A model generated the notes under the pieces. It was given only the letters and a program-made list of their open reading frames with translations. It was not told where the DNA came from and did no database searches. A stretch of DNA of 59,697 nucleotides from Acidobacteriia bacterium AH_259_A11_L15 (lineage in GTDB: Bacteria > Acidobacteriota > Terriglobia > Acidiferrales > 2-02-FULL-67-57): positions 1 to 59,697 of the forward strand of contig JALLOH010000006.1 of assembly GCA_027717655.1 (NCBI GenBank). Direction: 5' to 3'. This document shows positions 36,822-44,092 of this stretch, piece after piece. Position 1 is the first letter of the stretch. Every line of letters begins with the position of its first letter. The position numbers were made by a program, and so were the translations under genes.

Positions 36822-37087
36822 GCAGATTGGCTGGCGCCAGATCTAGCCCACAAGGCGCCTAGGACGGCGGAGCCCAAGTTGTAGGTGACGAGAAGGACAA
36901 GCCAGAAGATTCCGCCAGGCATTTCTGTAACGAGAGCACCGGCAAGGGCGAGGAGTTGGAGTCCAAGCGCAGCGAACCAGAAAAGTAGGCCAAAAATGGC
37001 GTACTTGGCGCCTACAAGATAGGCGAATCCAACGCCTGGCATTAACAGATTTAGAATCGCTGCCCAGACTGGAGATTTCTTAGACAT
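36818..37087 (-). CDS. small integral membrane protein
   Basis: 89 residues from ATG 37087, chosen for GGAGG about 9 nt upstream. It begins MSKKSPVWAAILNLLMPGVG and has two to three helices (FAYLVGAKYAIFGLLFWFAA, FWLVLLVTYNLGSAVLGALW). The Lys-Ser-Pro start with a 'LNLLMPGVGFAYLG' pattern is reminiscent of TM2-domain-like small membrane proteins. The function is unknown. It is convergent with the rfbB remnant, overlapping it by 4 nt. The 295 nt between its start and the next plus-strand gene hold no convincing feature. Confidence 0.62.
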   Translation of the reverse strand: MSKKSPVWAAILNLLMPGVGFAYLVGAKYAIFGLLFWFAALGLQLLALAGALVTEMPGGIFWLVLLVTYNLGSAVLGALWARSGASQSA

Positions 37088-37382
37088 TGTCCCTGCCTCC
37101 AACCGGATAGGGCATGTTTCGTTGAACCTGCAATATTGTCTCAGTCATCCAGGCCGACCGCAAGTCCCGGCACTCTATGGGCGAGGGGAGAGATCTGGTA
37201 CGACAGCTTATCTTGTCCAGAACCTCAGGAGCCGCGACTAAACTCAGCTGCTATTATTCGACAAAGTCGATACGAAGTGCCGAGATGCTGGTATAAATGA
37301 GAATAACCGCATGTTTTGTGCGAGCAGCAGCGTGGTGGTCGGGATTGACAGTGCGGTCGATAATTGGTGAGGAAACTAGAAA

Positions 37383-38009
37383 GTGATTAAGAAAATGCTA
37401 GCACTCGTGTTTCTTATTCTGTGCGGCTTCGTGGCCTATATTGCTCGGCCGGTGTATTTGCCGTTTCTTGCTGAGTTTTTGATTCAGAGCGACCCCCTGA
37501 AAAAAGCGGATGGTATCGCAGTTCTTGGCGGAGATGACATTGTTGGCAGTCGTGTCTCGGAGGCGGTCTCGCTTCTGCGCGACGGTTGGGCAGAGGAACT
37601 GATCGTCAGCGGTGGTCCTATTGCTTGGGGCGTCCATTCCACCGATGTCATGCGCAAACAGGCGGAAGCGCTCGGTATTCCACCGGACAAAATCACTGCT
37701 GTTCCTCGCAGCACACCAAGCGGACGCATGTACCTAGCGGATTCTACACTGTCGGAAGCACGACTTCTTTTGGCTGAGTGCAAGAAACGGAAGTACAAAA
37801 CACTTCTCGTGGTTACGTCAAACTTTCACACGAGACGGGCAAAGAGAATTCTTAGACACGTATTCAGGGACACTGGGATCCAAGTGTTAGTTCACCCATC
37901 CCCCGATAACTCCTTTCGAGTGGACAAGTGGTGGACCCGCCGGACAGACGCGAAAGTGTGGTTCTTGGAGATACAAAAACTCGCCTTTTCCTACCTGGAG
38001 CTGCGTTGA
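37383..38009 (+). CDS. YdcF/SanA-like DUF218 protein
   Basis: 208 residues from GTG 37383. An N-terminal helix (MLALVFLILCGFVAYIARPV) anchors the protein, followed by a DUF218 Rossmann-like domain: KADGIAVLGGDDIVGSRVSE, AEELIVSGGPIAWGVHSTDV, then TPSGRMYLADSTLSEARLLL and LLVVTSNFHTRRAKRILRHV, where the TSxFHxxRA pattern is diagnostic. Family members (ElyC, SanA) affect envelope polysaccharide and lipid-carrier metabolism. That agrees with the position next to a surface-polymer locus. It is a single gene. Confidence 0.85.
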   Translation: MIKKMLALVFLILCGFVAYIARPVYLPFLAEFLIQSDPLKKADGIAVLGGDDIVGSRVSEAVSLLRDGWAEELIVSGGPIAWGVHSTDVMRKQAEALGIPPDKITAVPRSTPSGRMYLADSTLSEARLLLAECKKRKYKTLLVVTSNFHTRRAKRILRHVFRDTGIQVLVHPSPDNSFRVDKWWTRRTDAKVWFLEIQKLAFSYLELR

Positions 38010-38044
38010 CGATTCGGCGGAGGAATGCAGGCTCCTTGCCCCTG

Positions 38045-38272
38045 TGTATTTAGATGGACATCTTGGTGACATCGGGCACAGAGGGTGATCAGATTTGCCT
38101 TGGCATCATCTCCCAGTCAGCTCCGGGGATGGATGTGGTGGACCTGCAGTTCGGTCATGCGCCCACATTGCTGGCAACGCCATGCATCTCGCTTCAGCAC
38201 CTGCTGATGGAGCCGGCGGTAGGCTTCCGCGTGAAGCCGCAACCGGGCACGCTTCGGGGGCAATCGATTCAT
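38045..38272 (-). pseudogene. HNH endonuclease gene with a nonsense codon (copy 1)
   Basis: ATG 38272 overlaps the upstream stop as ATGA. The frame reads MNRLPPKRARLRLHAEAYRR, QQVLKRDAWRCQQCGRMTEL, VHHIHPRS, then TGA (38117-38119), and continues in frame LGDDAKANLITLCARCHQDV. Copy 2 at 40532 has Arg where this stop lies, so a single CGA-to-TGA change explains it. The stop removes the second half of the HNH fold including the CxxC partner, so the product should be dead unless the codon is read through. Confidence 0.72.
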
Positions 38273-38904
38273 AACGCTGCTCTCACTTGCTCCAGGAACT
38301 CCTGCCTCTGCTGGGGCGGGAGGAACTCGAAGAGACGCGAAATGGAAAAAAGCAGGGCATTGGGGTTGTTGTTCTCAAGGTTGGCCCCACCTAGGAAATC
38401 GGCACAGATCATCTCCAGGCAGTAACCGCGAGATTTGTCGGTCCCCAACATGAGGGCAGCTGTTTCCAGGGCTTGTTCGACCACCGGCAACTGACTCTTG
38501 TAGAGCTTGAAATACATAATCTCCCAAGGCTCGGTTTCTTTCCCGGTCAGATGGCGCTCCACTTCCCGTTTGAACTCTTCCTTGGGCAGGGCCCGGGCCT
38601 TGTGCACCCAGGTTGCACAATCGAAGCGCTGGCCGTCGATGCGGGCTATCTTCACGAGTTCAGCCGCCTTGGTCCAGCCCACTTGCTTGAGCTCCCGCCG
38701 GGCTTGGCGCGGTAGGTGCTCGTGGATGGCCATCAGGTAGTAGGCCTTGCGACGGGACTCGGGGAAGCGCTTCTCCAGGAACTCATCAAAGGAGCGCAGG
38801 TTATCGAGCCGCCAGTATTGGCCGGCTCGGACCTCGCAGAGGTAGCGCCCGAACTCCACAAACCGGCTTTCCTTTTCGTGCTCGACACTCTGTTCCCAGG
38901 CCAA
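38269..38904 (-). CDS. unknown protein paired with HNH gene (copy 1, 5'-truncated)
   Basis: 211 residues if started at TTG 38904. About 75% identical to the protein at 40750: ESRFVEFGRYLCEVRAGQYW, KAYYLMAIHEHLPRQARREL and SRGYCLEMICADFLGG are shared. The homologous frame stays open up to 38964 but meets a stop there and has no ATG or GTG, so the normal N-terminus has been lost. All-helical composition, with a DUF3102-like feel at the front (weak resemblance). It is probably decayed together with its HNH partner. Function unknown. Confidence 0.6.
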   Translation of the reverse strand: MAWEQSVEHEKESRFVEFGRYLCEVRAGQYWRLDNLRSFDEFLEKRFPESRRKAYYLMAIHEHLPRQARRELKQVGWTKAAELVKIARIDGQRFDCATWVHKARALPKEEFKREVERHLTGKETEPWEIMYFKLYKSQLPVVEQALETAALMLGTDKSRGYCLEMICADFLGGANLENNNPNALLFSISRLFEFLPPQQRQEFLEQVRAAL

Positions 38905-39119
38905 GATTTCGTCGATCTTGCCCAGGACGAACAGGGCCCGGCGGCGGTTGACCTTTGGCCGGACCTAGGCTCGCACCCCACCGCCTAATCCACTAAGCCA
39001 TTCAGTCCAAAACCTCAATTTCTTGGACGCTCGTCGTTTGTCCCTGGAACGGGGGCAACCGATAGTAGGCTTGCCGAACACCTCCCCATTGCGGTATAAG
39101 GAAACCAGTAGAAAGCGAC

Positions 39120-40457
39120 ATGCCCCACGAAGATTCACCATTTACCCCAAAGCTCCCGGAAGCCGAAGCGAAATCATTTGTTGTCGAACAACTGAAAGAC
39201 CTGTATGCGGAGGGAATCCTACGTCTGCTGGTGGTTTCCCTTGCCCTTACTGTCTGCTCTTGTGGTGGCTCAGACCAATTACCGCCTACGGACAGGCAAG
39301 TTCTTTCCTCTCCTTCGATAACAACCTCGAACCTGCCCAACGGCGTCGAAAAACTCTCCTATCAGGCGACCCTAAAAGTCCAGGGGGGCACACCTCCTTA
39401 TACTTGGACGGTGTCCCAGGGGGTACTACCGGCTGGCCTCACGCTAGATAGTCAGACTGGCGAAATCTCAGGCACGCCAATTCGGAGCAGTGACTTTCAA
39501 TTCGATATCCAGGTCCAAGACAGCGCCGGGAAGAACGATTCCTCCACATTCTCAGTCATTATCGGCAGACCAACTGCGCCTAACTTGAAAGTCGCCTTCA
39601 TTGGAGACCAGGGGCTCGGCCCAGATTCTGAAGCGGTTCTTCAACTCATCGCCAACGAAGGAGCCCAGATAGTCCTCCACCAGGGCGACTTTGATTACTC
39701 AGACGACCCGGAAGCGTGGGACAGTCAGATCAACAAAATCCTGGGAGCGAGCTTCCCTTACTTTGCCTCAATCGGGAATCATGACGTGGCCGCCTGGTCC
39801 GGATACCAACAGAAGTTAGAGGCCCGCCTAGCCAAAATTCCCGAAGCTTCTTGCACAGGAGACCTGGGAGTCCAGGCCGCTTGCAGCTATCGCGGGCTGT
39901 TTTTTCTTCTGACCAGTCCGGGCACGATGGGCGAAAACCACGACATATTTATTCGGAACGAACTGGCCGCGGATCACGCAGTTTGGAGTGTCTGTTCTTG
40001 GCACAAAAATCAGCAGGAGATGCAGGTGGGCGGCAAGACCAGCGAAGTCGGGTGGGAGTCCTATGAAGAATGCCGGAAAGGTGGAGCCATCATCGCCACC
40101 GCGCATGAGCACTCGTATCACCGGACTCGAACTCTAATCAGCACGCAAGATCAAACTGTCGATCCTGACTCGCCAGAACCAGACAAGCTCCAAGTAGACG
40201 AAGGTTCAACTTTTGTCTTCGTTTCCGGTTTGGGCGGACGAAGCATCCGCGATCAAAAGCGCTGCCTACCCGGAACTTTTCCTTACGGTTGCAACCAAGA
40301 ATGGGCAAACATCTATACCTCAACGCAAGGCGCGAAATTCGGCGTTCTATTCATTACCTTTAACGTCGATGGAGACCCTCGCGAGGCCATAGGAGAGTTC
40401 AAGAACGTCGAGGGAGTTACCATCGACACTTTCACAATTCAATCTGGCCTTCCCTGA
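39120..40457 (+). CDS. purple-acid-phosphatase-like lipoprotein with He_PIG domain
   Basis: 445 residues. A hydrophobic segment with a lipobox-like end (LRLLVVSLALTVCSCGG, about 35-51) indicates export; the true start may be later than ATG 39120, since 33 residues precede it. Residues about 65-150 form a putative Ig domain (GGTPPYTWTVSQGVLPAGLT, GEISGTPI). The metallophosphoesterase follows: VAFIGDQGLGPDSEAV, VLHQGDFDYSDDPEAWD, YFASIGNHDVAAW, CSWHKNQ and IATAHEHSYHRTRT, the complete set of metal ligands. It acts on phosphate esters at the cell surface. It lies between the two copies of the HNH pair. Confidence 0.83.
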   Translation: MPHEDSPFTPKLPEAEAKSFVVEQLKDLYAEGILRLLVVSLALTVCSCGGSDQLPPTDRQVLSSPSITTSNLPNGVEKLSYQATLKVQGGTPPYTWTVSQGVLPAGLTLDSQTGEISGTPIRSSDFQFDIQVQDSAGKNDSSTFSVIIGRPTAPNLKVAFIGDQGLGPDSEAVLQLIANEGAQIVLHQGDFDYSDDPEAWDSQINKILGASFPYFASIGNHDVAAWSGYQQKLEARLAKIPEASCTGDLGVQAACSYRGLFFLLTSPGTMGENHDIFIRNELAADHAVWSVCSWHKNQQEMQVGGKTSEVGWESYEECRKGGAIIATAHEHSYHRTRTLISTQDQTVDPDSPEPDKLQVDEGSTFVFVSGLGGRSIRDQKRCLPGTFPYGCNQEWANIYTSTQGAKFGVLFITFNVDGDPREAIGEFKNVEGVTIDTFTIQSGLP

Positions 40458-40531
40458 TTGTCTCCACGCGTTCTTTGAAACGGTTGGCCGTTCACATTAG
40501 ACGGCTTTGGAGTGAAGGTCTACGTGGCCCG

Positions 40532-40750
40532 CTACCGCCCCCAATGAAGCCGGCGGTGGCAACCCGCGCAGACCGTGACCAGGTTCTCTTCCCTGTCGTG
40601 TCCAAGTCGGCTTCGCGGCTGGATATGATGAATTTCGAGTTCCGCACAGCCCCCGCAGTATTGGCAGCGCCAGCCGTCGCGTTCTAATACCTGCCTGCGA
40701 AGCTGCGCGTAACTCGTAGCGTCGAGCCGCACGCGGGGTGATTTTCTCAT
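40532..40750 (-). CDS. HNH endonuclease (copy 2, intact)
   Basis: 72 residues. Start at ATG 40750, which overlaps the upstream stop as TGATG; a longer start at 40762 is less likely. SYAQLRRQVLERDGWRCQYC, LEIHHIQPRSRLGHDREENL and VTVCAGCHRRLHWGR give two CxxC pairs and the central His-His of the HNH fold. The protein is the last gene of a minus-strand operon (43472 to 40532). Such stand-alone HNH proteins can be nicking or homing-type nucleases. Here it may act with the unknown protein encoded just upstream. Confidence 0.85.
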   Translation of the reverse strand: MRKSPRVRLDATSYAQLRRQVLERDGWRCQYCGGCAELEIHHIQPRSRLGHDREENLVTVCAGCHRRLHWGR

Positions 40751-41502
40751 CAATCCAGGCATTGATTCGCCTTAGCCTGTTTTAGGAATTCCCTTCGCTG
40801 CCCAGGAGGAAGGAAGCGAAAAAGCCGCGAAACGGATAGCAGCAAGGCGGCCGGATTTCCGTTCTCCAAGTGCGCTCCGCCTAAAAAGTCAGCGCAAATC
40901 ATCTCCAGGCAGTACCCCCTCGATTTGTCCGTGCCGAGCATCAAGGCAGCCGCCTCCAAGGCTTGCTCGATCACCGGCAGCTGGCTCTTGTAGACCTTGA
41001 AGTAGAGGATCTCCCAGGGCTCGGTCTCTGAGCCCGTCAGATAGCGCTCCACCTCCAGTTTGAACTGCTCCTTGGGCAATTCCTTGGCTCTGTGCAACCA
41101 GGTTGCACAATCGAACTTCTGCCCCTGGCGCCGGGCCACCTTGACGAGCTCCGTCGCCTTGGTCCAACCGACCTTTTTGAGCTCCCGCCGAGCCTCTCGG
41201 GGCAGGTGCTCATGGATGGCCATCAGGTAGTAGGCCTTGCGACGGGACTCGGGGAAGTGCTTTTCCAAGAATTCGTCGAAGGACTTGAGGTTATCCAGCC
41301 GCCAGTATTGCCCGGCTCGGACCTCGCAGAGGTAGCGGCCGAGCTCCACAAAGCGGCTCTCCTTCTCGTGCTCCACACTCTGCTCCCAGGCCAGGATCTT
41401 GTCGATTTTGGAGAGCACGAACAGGGCCCGGCGGCGGTTGAGCTTCGGCGCCACCAGGGGCTGTCCGTTAGTAGTCAATGTCCCTAAGCCAATCAAGGTC
41501 AC
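40750..41502 (-). CDS. unknown protein paired with HNH gene (copy 2)
   Basis: 250 residues from GTG 41502, behind AGGAG, overlapping the exonuclease gene by 35 nt. No family is recognised. It begins with NRRRALFVLSKIDKILAWEQ, followed by ESRFVELGRYLCEVRAGQYW and KAYYLMAIHEHLPREARREL, a helical region that might bind DNA. The C-terminal half carries ILYFKVYKSQLPVIEQALEA and SRGYCLEMICADFLGG, strongly conserved with copy 1 at 38269. Conservation of both genes of the pair in two places suggests they function as a unit. Confidence 0.72.
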   Translation of the reverse strand: MTLIGLGTLTTNGQPLVAPKLNRRRALFVLSKIDKILAWEQSVEHEKESRFVELGRYLCEVRAGQYWRLDNLKSFDEFLEKHFPESRRKAYYLMAIHEHLPREARRELKKVGWTKATELVKVARRQGQKFDCATWLHRAKELPKEQFKLEVERYLTGSETEPWEILYFKVYKSQLPVIEQALEAAALMLGTDKSRGYCLEMICADFLGGAHLENGNPAALLLSVSRLFRFLPPGQRREFLKQAKANQCLD

Positions 41503-42271
41503 TAGCTCCTGGTTTGCGTACGAGCTTTATGTCGATCAGTTCCTGGTTCTCCAGGCAGAGCCCCAGGAAGGGGCAGGCGAGGCAGCCGTTCTGGGGGAAG
41601 CGGATGCCGCTGTGGGGGAGGAAGTGGCCGGCCTCGATCCGGCTAATGGTCTCTTCGACCAAGCGGGCGTAGTCTTGGCGCTGCTCCTCGCTGATGCGGG
41701 TCTTCAGGTACTGGATCTCGGGGAGCCGCTTCCGGACGAAGGCCACTACGGCCACGTCTTCTATGCCCGTCAGCCAGGAGTAGCAGATGAGCTGGGGGTC
41801 GAGGGACAGCAGCCCCTCGGGCTCCTCGGGGTAGCGGCTGGTGGTGGTCTTCCACTCGATCACCGAGCGGGTACCATCCAGCAACCCGATGGCATCGACA
41901 TAGGCCCTGAACTCATTGCCGTTCCCCAGAGGCCGGCTGAGCTTGATCTGGAGGTTCCGCCTGAGCCGCAGGACTCGTACCCGGTTGTCCTGGGCAAACC
42001 GCTCCAGCAGCACGATTCCCTGGCGGTACATCTTCTCCCAGCTGTCCCCGTTCGCATATTCGAGCTGCGTGTCCTGCAGAGCGAACCACTCCCGGAAAAG
42101 GACCTCGGTGGGGTCTTGCCGGAAGAAGTATGCCGAAAGAGCCTGTTCGAACACTCGCCCGAAGAGCAGGCTGGCCCGGGTCTCCTTCTCCCGCCAGCCG
42201 TGCAGATACCGGTGCTTGTAGCGCTTGGGGCAGGCCAGGTACTGGCTGATCTGCGTGTAGCTGTAGGTCAT
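41468..42271 (-). CDS. PD-(D/E)XK exonuclease with Cas4/AddB-like Cys cluster
   Basis: 267 residues. It opens MTYSYTQISQYLACPKRYKH; Cys14 together with Cys230, Cys233 and Cys239 (NGCLACPFLGLC) forms the four-Cys iron-sulphur pattern of Cas4, AddB and related RecB-family nucleases. The nuclease core has AYVDAIGLLDGTRSVIEWKT, giving the Asp and the Glu-x-Lys. No helicase domain and no cas genes are nearby. With the two genes upstream it fits a phage-type recombination module, in which the exonuclease resects ends for an annealing protein. It overlaps its upstream neighbour by 4 nt (ATGA). Confidence 0.84.
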   Translation of the reverse strand: MTYSYTQISQYLACPKRYKHRYLHGWREKETRASLLFGRVFEQALSAYFFRQDPTEVLFREWFALQDTQLEYANGDSWEKMYRQGIVLLERFAQDNRVRVLRLRRNLQIKLSRPLGNGNEFRAYVDAIGLLDGTRSVIEWKTTTSRYPEEPEGLLSLDPQLICYSWLTGIEDVAVVAFVRKRLPEIQYLKTRISEEQRQDYARLVEETISRIEAGHFLPHSGIRFPQNGCLACPFLGLCLENQELIDIKLVRKPGASDLDWLRDIDY

Positions 42272-42696
42272 GGCTGGTCTTTCCTTTCATCGACCGAGGC
42301 CGTGGAGATGTCCTTCCAGCCCCATTCGGGGGCAAACCCGTCCAGGTTCAGGTAGGCATGGCCGTTGAGGCTGGTATGGGAGACCTTGACGATTCCCCGC
42401 AGGCCGACTAGCTCCTTTTCATCGACTTCTTCTTGCCCCAGGAGCTCGGTGTCATAGCCAAAGTCCCGGAGGAACCAGCTCAGCTTCCACAGGGCCTTGG
42501 GAGTGCAGTAGAGCCGGCCGGTGAAGGTCTTCTCGGCCAGCTCCTCGGGTTCCAGGATGGCAAAGCGGAGGGAGAAGAAGGGCTTCTTGGGGTGGTAGCG
42601 ATAGCGGGCCTGCTCGACCCGGACCAGGAAGAAGCCGTCGGGGACCTCGGTGCCGTTCTGGGTCTGCTGGCTGAGCCCGGGAATATGACGCTTCAT
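42268..42696 (-). CDS. phage-type DUF669-like protein, possible ssDNA-binding partner
   Basis: 142 residues. VPDGFFLVRVEQARYRYHPK, FFSLRFAILEPEELAEKTFT and PKALWKLSWFLRDFGYDTEL resemble the small OB-like DUF669 proteins that lie beside exonucleases in phage recombination modules. The match is by pattern only. It overlaps both neighbours by 4 nt (ATGA), showing strict operon organisation: annealing-like protein, this protein, exonuclease, unknown protein, HNH. Confidence 0.55.
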   Translation of the reverse strand: MKRHIPGLSQQTQNGTEVPDGFFLVRVEQARYRYHPKKPFFSLRFAILEPEELAEKTFTGRLYCTPKALWKLSWFLRDFGYDTELLGQEEVDEKELVGLRGIVKVSHTSLNGHAYLNLDGFAPEWGWKDISTASVDERKDQP

Positions 42697-43472
42697 GGTT
42701 TCATCTCCTTAGCCTTAGGATCGGCATAGCTATTGAGGTGGCAGAGGAGGCCGGGGCGGTCCTTGGTGGCCCACTCGGCCAGGGTGTTGATGAAGGCTTC
42801 GACCAGCTCCCGGGGAGCCTCCCGCAGGGTCTGGGTGGCGCAGAAGTCGGCGGCGTAGCGCTTGACCAGGGTGGGGTCAAGGTGGTGCTGGCGGATCAGC
42901 TGGCAGAGGCGGTCCCGCAGCCGAGGCTGGCTGTTGCCGGAGGGGGAGGTAGCCGGGGCCTCTTGCACTTGCTCCTTCCGGAAGTCCTCGGGGGAGGAGG
43001 GGGAAGAGCCGATCTCTTCGACCGAGCACAGGCCGATCCCGTAGGCCTTCCGCAGGGCGCGGTTGACGGCTCGGGTCTCGGCCACCCGTAGCTCGGCCCC
43101 CCGCACTAAGGGGGAGACATTGGAGGGGTCGGCATCCCCGTAGCCCACGAACCCCTTGGATCCCCGGGAGCTGTACACAATGGCCCGGAAGACCCATTTG
43201 CTGGCCCCAGGGTCGCAGAACTCGGGGAGGGGGCGGGTGCGGATACCCCGGCAGCCCTGGCGGCGGGCCAGGCGGAGGAGGCCGGCGTGGGTGACGTACC
43301 AGTGGCCGTCGAGGAGGAGAAGGTCGCCCAGAGGGAGGGAGAGGCCGAAATCCCGGGTCAGGGCCTGGAGGGACTGAGTCTGCTCGGCGGTCAAATTAGG
43401 ATACCTTCGGGCAATTCCTAGGTTTTTCCTTGCTAAAGATTCCCATTTCTGAGGCGAAACGTGAGCAGCCAT
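42693..43472 (-). CDS. candidate single-strand annealing protein (Rad52/Erf-like)
   Basis: 259 residues, first gene of the recombination operon. ATG 43472 follows AGGAGG by 9 nt. The N-terminal half has GHWYVTHAGLLRLARRQGC and ELRVAETRAVNRALRKAYGI; the 'AETRA-RAL' helix is typical of Rad52, Erf and Sak-type annealing proteins. A Ser/Pro-rich linker (about 160-185) leads to a C-terminal helical region (RLCQLIRQHHLDPTLVKRYA) that could bind an SSB-like partner. Neighbouring DUF669-like and exonuclease genes support the reading. Identification is by motif and context, not by firm homology. Confidence 0.58.
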   Translation of the reverse strand: MAAHVSPQKWESLARKNLGIARRYPNLTAEQTQSLQALTRDFGLSLPLGDLLLLDGHWYVTHAGLLRLARRQGCRGIRTRPLPEFCDPGASKWVFRAIVYSSRGSKGFVGYGDADPSNVSPLVRGAELRVAETRAVNRALRKAYGIGLCSVEEIGSSPSSPEDFRKEQVQEAPATSPSGNSQPRLRDRLCQLIRQHHLDPTLVKRYAADFCATQTLREAPRELVEAFINTLAEWATKDRPGLLCHLNSYADPKAKEMKP

Positions 43473-43490
43473 GGGCTATTGCCTCCTTAT

Positions 43491-43520
43491 GTAACGCTAT
43501 TGTAACGCATATTGCGTTAC
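43491..43520. promoter_or_regulatory. palindromic operator with three TAACGC half-sites
   Basis: GTAACGC occurs at 43491-43497 and 43502-43508 (11 nt apart, one helical turn), and its reverse complement GCGTTAC at 43514-43520. The last two make a perfect 7-bp palindrome with a 5-nt spacer. The array lies between the divergent recombination operon and a ribbon-helix-helix gene, and inside the core promoter of the former. Tandem and inverted half-sites at 10-12 nt spacing are typical RHH operators. Confidence 0.65.
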
Positions 43521-43529
43521 TTCTGTCAA
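43499..43529 (-). promoter_or_regulatory. promoter of the recombination operon
   Basis: On the minus strand TTGACA (complement of 43524-43529) and TACAAT (complement of 43499-43504) are separated by 19 nt. The palindrome sits in the spacer and overlaps the -10 box, so a bound repressor would block transcription. The ribosome site and ATG 43472 are about 20-27 nt downstream. Confidence 0.5.
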
Positions 43530-43608
43530 GCGGAAATTTGGCGAGGGCTAGTTATTGACCCGTGTATCGCAGTTGTATAGCATCCAGCCGAATAAGAGGG
43601 TGGCTTCT

Positions 43609-43779
43609 GTGAGCAAGACTGAGACGTTGAACCTGCGGGTATCACCAGAATTCAAGAAACGGCTTGCGGAAGAAGCAAGGAAGGAGAACCGTTCGGTAAC
43701 CAACTATCTTGAGGTCACACTAGCTAAGCTATGGCAGCGACAGGAATCTAAGGAGGGGTCGAGAAAGAAAAGGAATTAG
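43609..43779 (+). CDS. ribbon-helix-helix transcriptional regulator
   Basis: 56 residues from GTG 43609. TLNLRVSPEFKKRLAEEARK followed by ENRSVTNYLEVTLAKLWQRQ is a classic Arc/CopG-type RHH: a beta strand that contacts DNA, then two helices with the N-cap between. It is divergent from the recombination operon and faces the palindromic array at 43491-43520, so it is the probable repressor of that operon. A TTG at 43555 in the same frame would add 18 residues and is less likely. Confidence 0.75.
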   Translation: MSKTETLNLRVSPEFKKRLAEEARKENRSVTNYLEVTLAKLWQRQESKEGSRKKRN

Positions 43780-44092
43780 ACCGAAGAACGATTCGAACTT
43801 TACGGACTCTTTTGCATCGCCTCAGCGTTGCCCAGGAAGGGAAGGACCAAGAAGGATCCAAATACCTTCAGCGATACCTAACCCGCCAAAAAAAGGAAGA
43901 GGAATCCTAACGAATCGTCTCCGCGCAGCATCCAGCTCCCCGCACGGATCAAATTTTTGACTGGACATTGGCCAGCAATGGACCTATTATCGAGTGGTAA
44001 GTTGGCATACCTTCCTGTGGAAGCTGACCTGGTAGAGGAGTAGATCACTGTGCTGGGAAATGACAAGGCAATAAGCTTCTGCAGGAGGAAAT
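43780..44092. other. 313-nt gap without a convincing gene
   Basis: An open frame reads RRTIRTLRTLLHRLSVAQEG and ends at TAA 43910, but it has no start codon after an in-frame stop near 43750. The rest has no ORF with a ribosome site. AGGAGG at 44081-44086 belongs to the ATPase gene that begins at 44093. Confidence 0.4.

Noticed and set aside
37292..37297. TATAAA as -10 box for the YdcF-like gene
   Set aside because: No acceptable -35 box lies 16-19 nt upstream, and TTGACA at 37345 has no matching -10 box.
41468..42271. Cas4 of a CRISPR system
   Set aside because: The Cys pattern fits Cas4, but no cas1/cas2 genes or repeat arrays exist in the window; the neighbours fit a phage-type recombination module.
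43763..43912. Possible 45-codon gene after the RHH gene (RTIRTLRTLLHRLSVAQ)
   Set aside because: There is no ATG, GTG or suitably placed TTG after the preceding in-frame stop, although GGAGGGG is near; translation cannot be supported.
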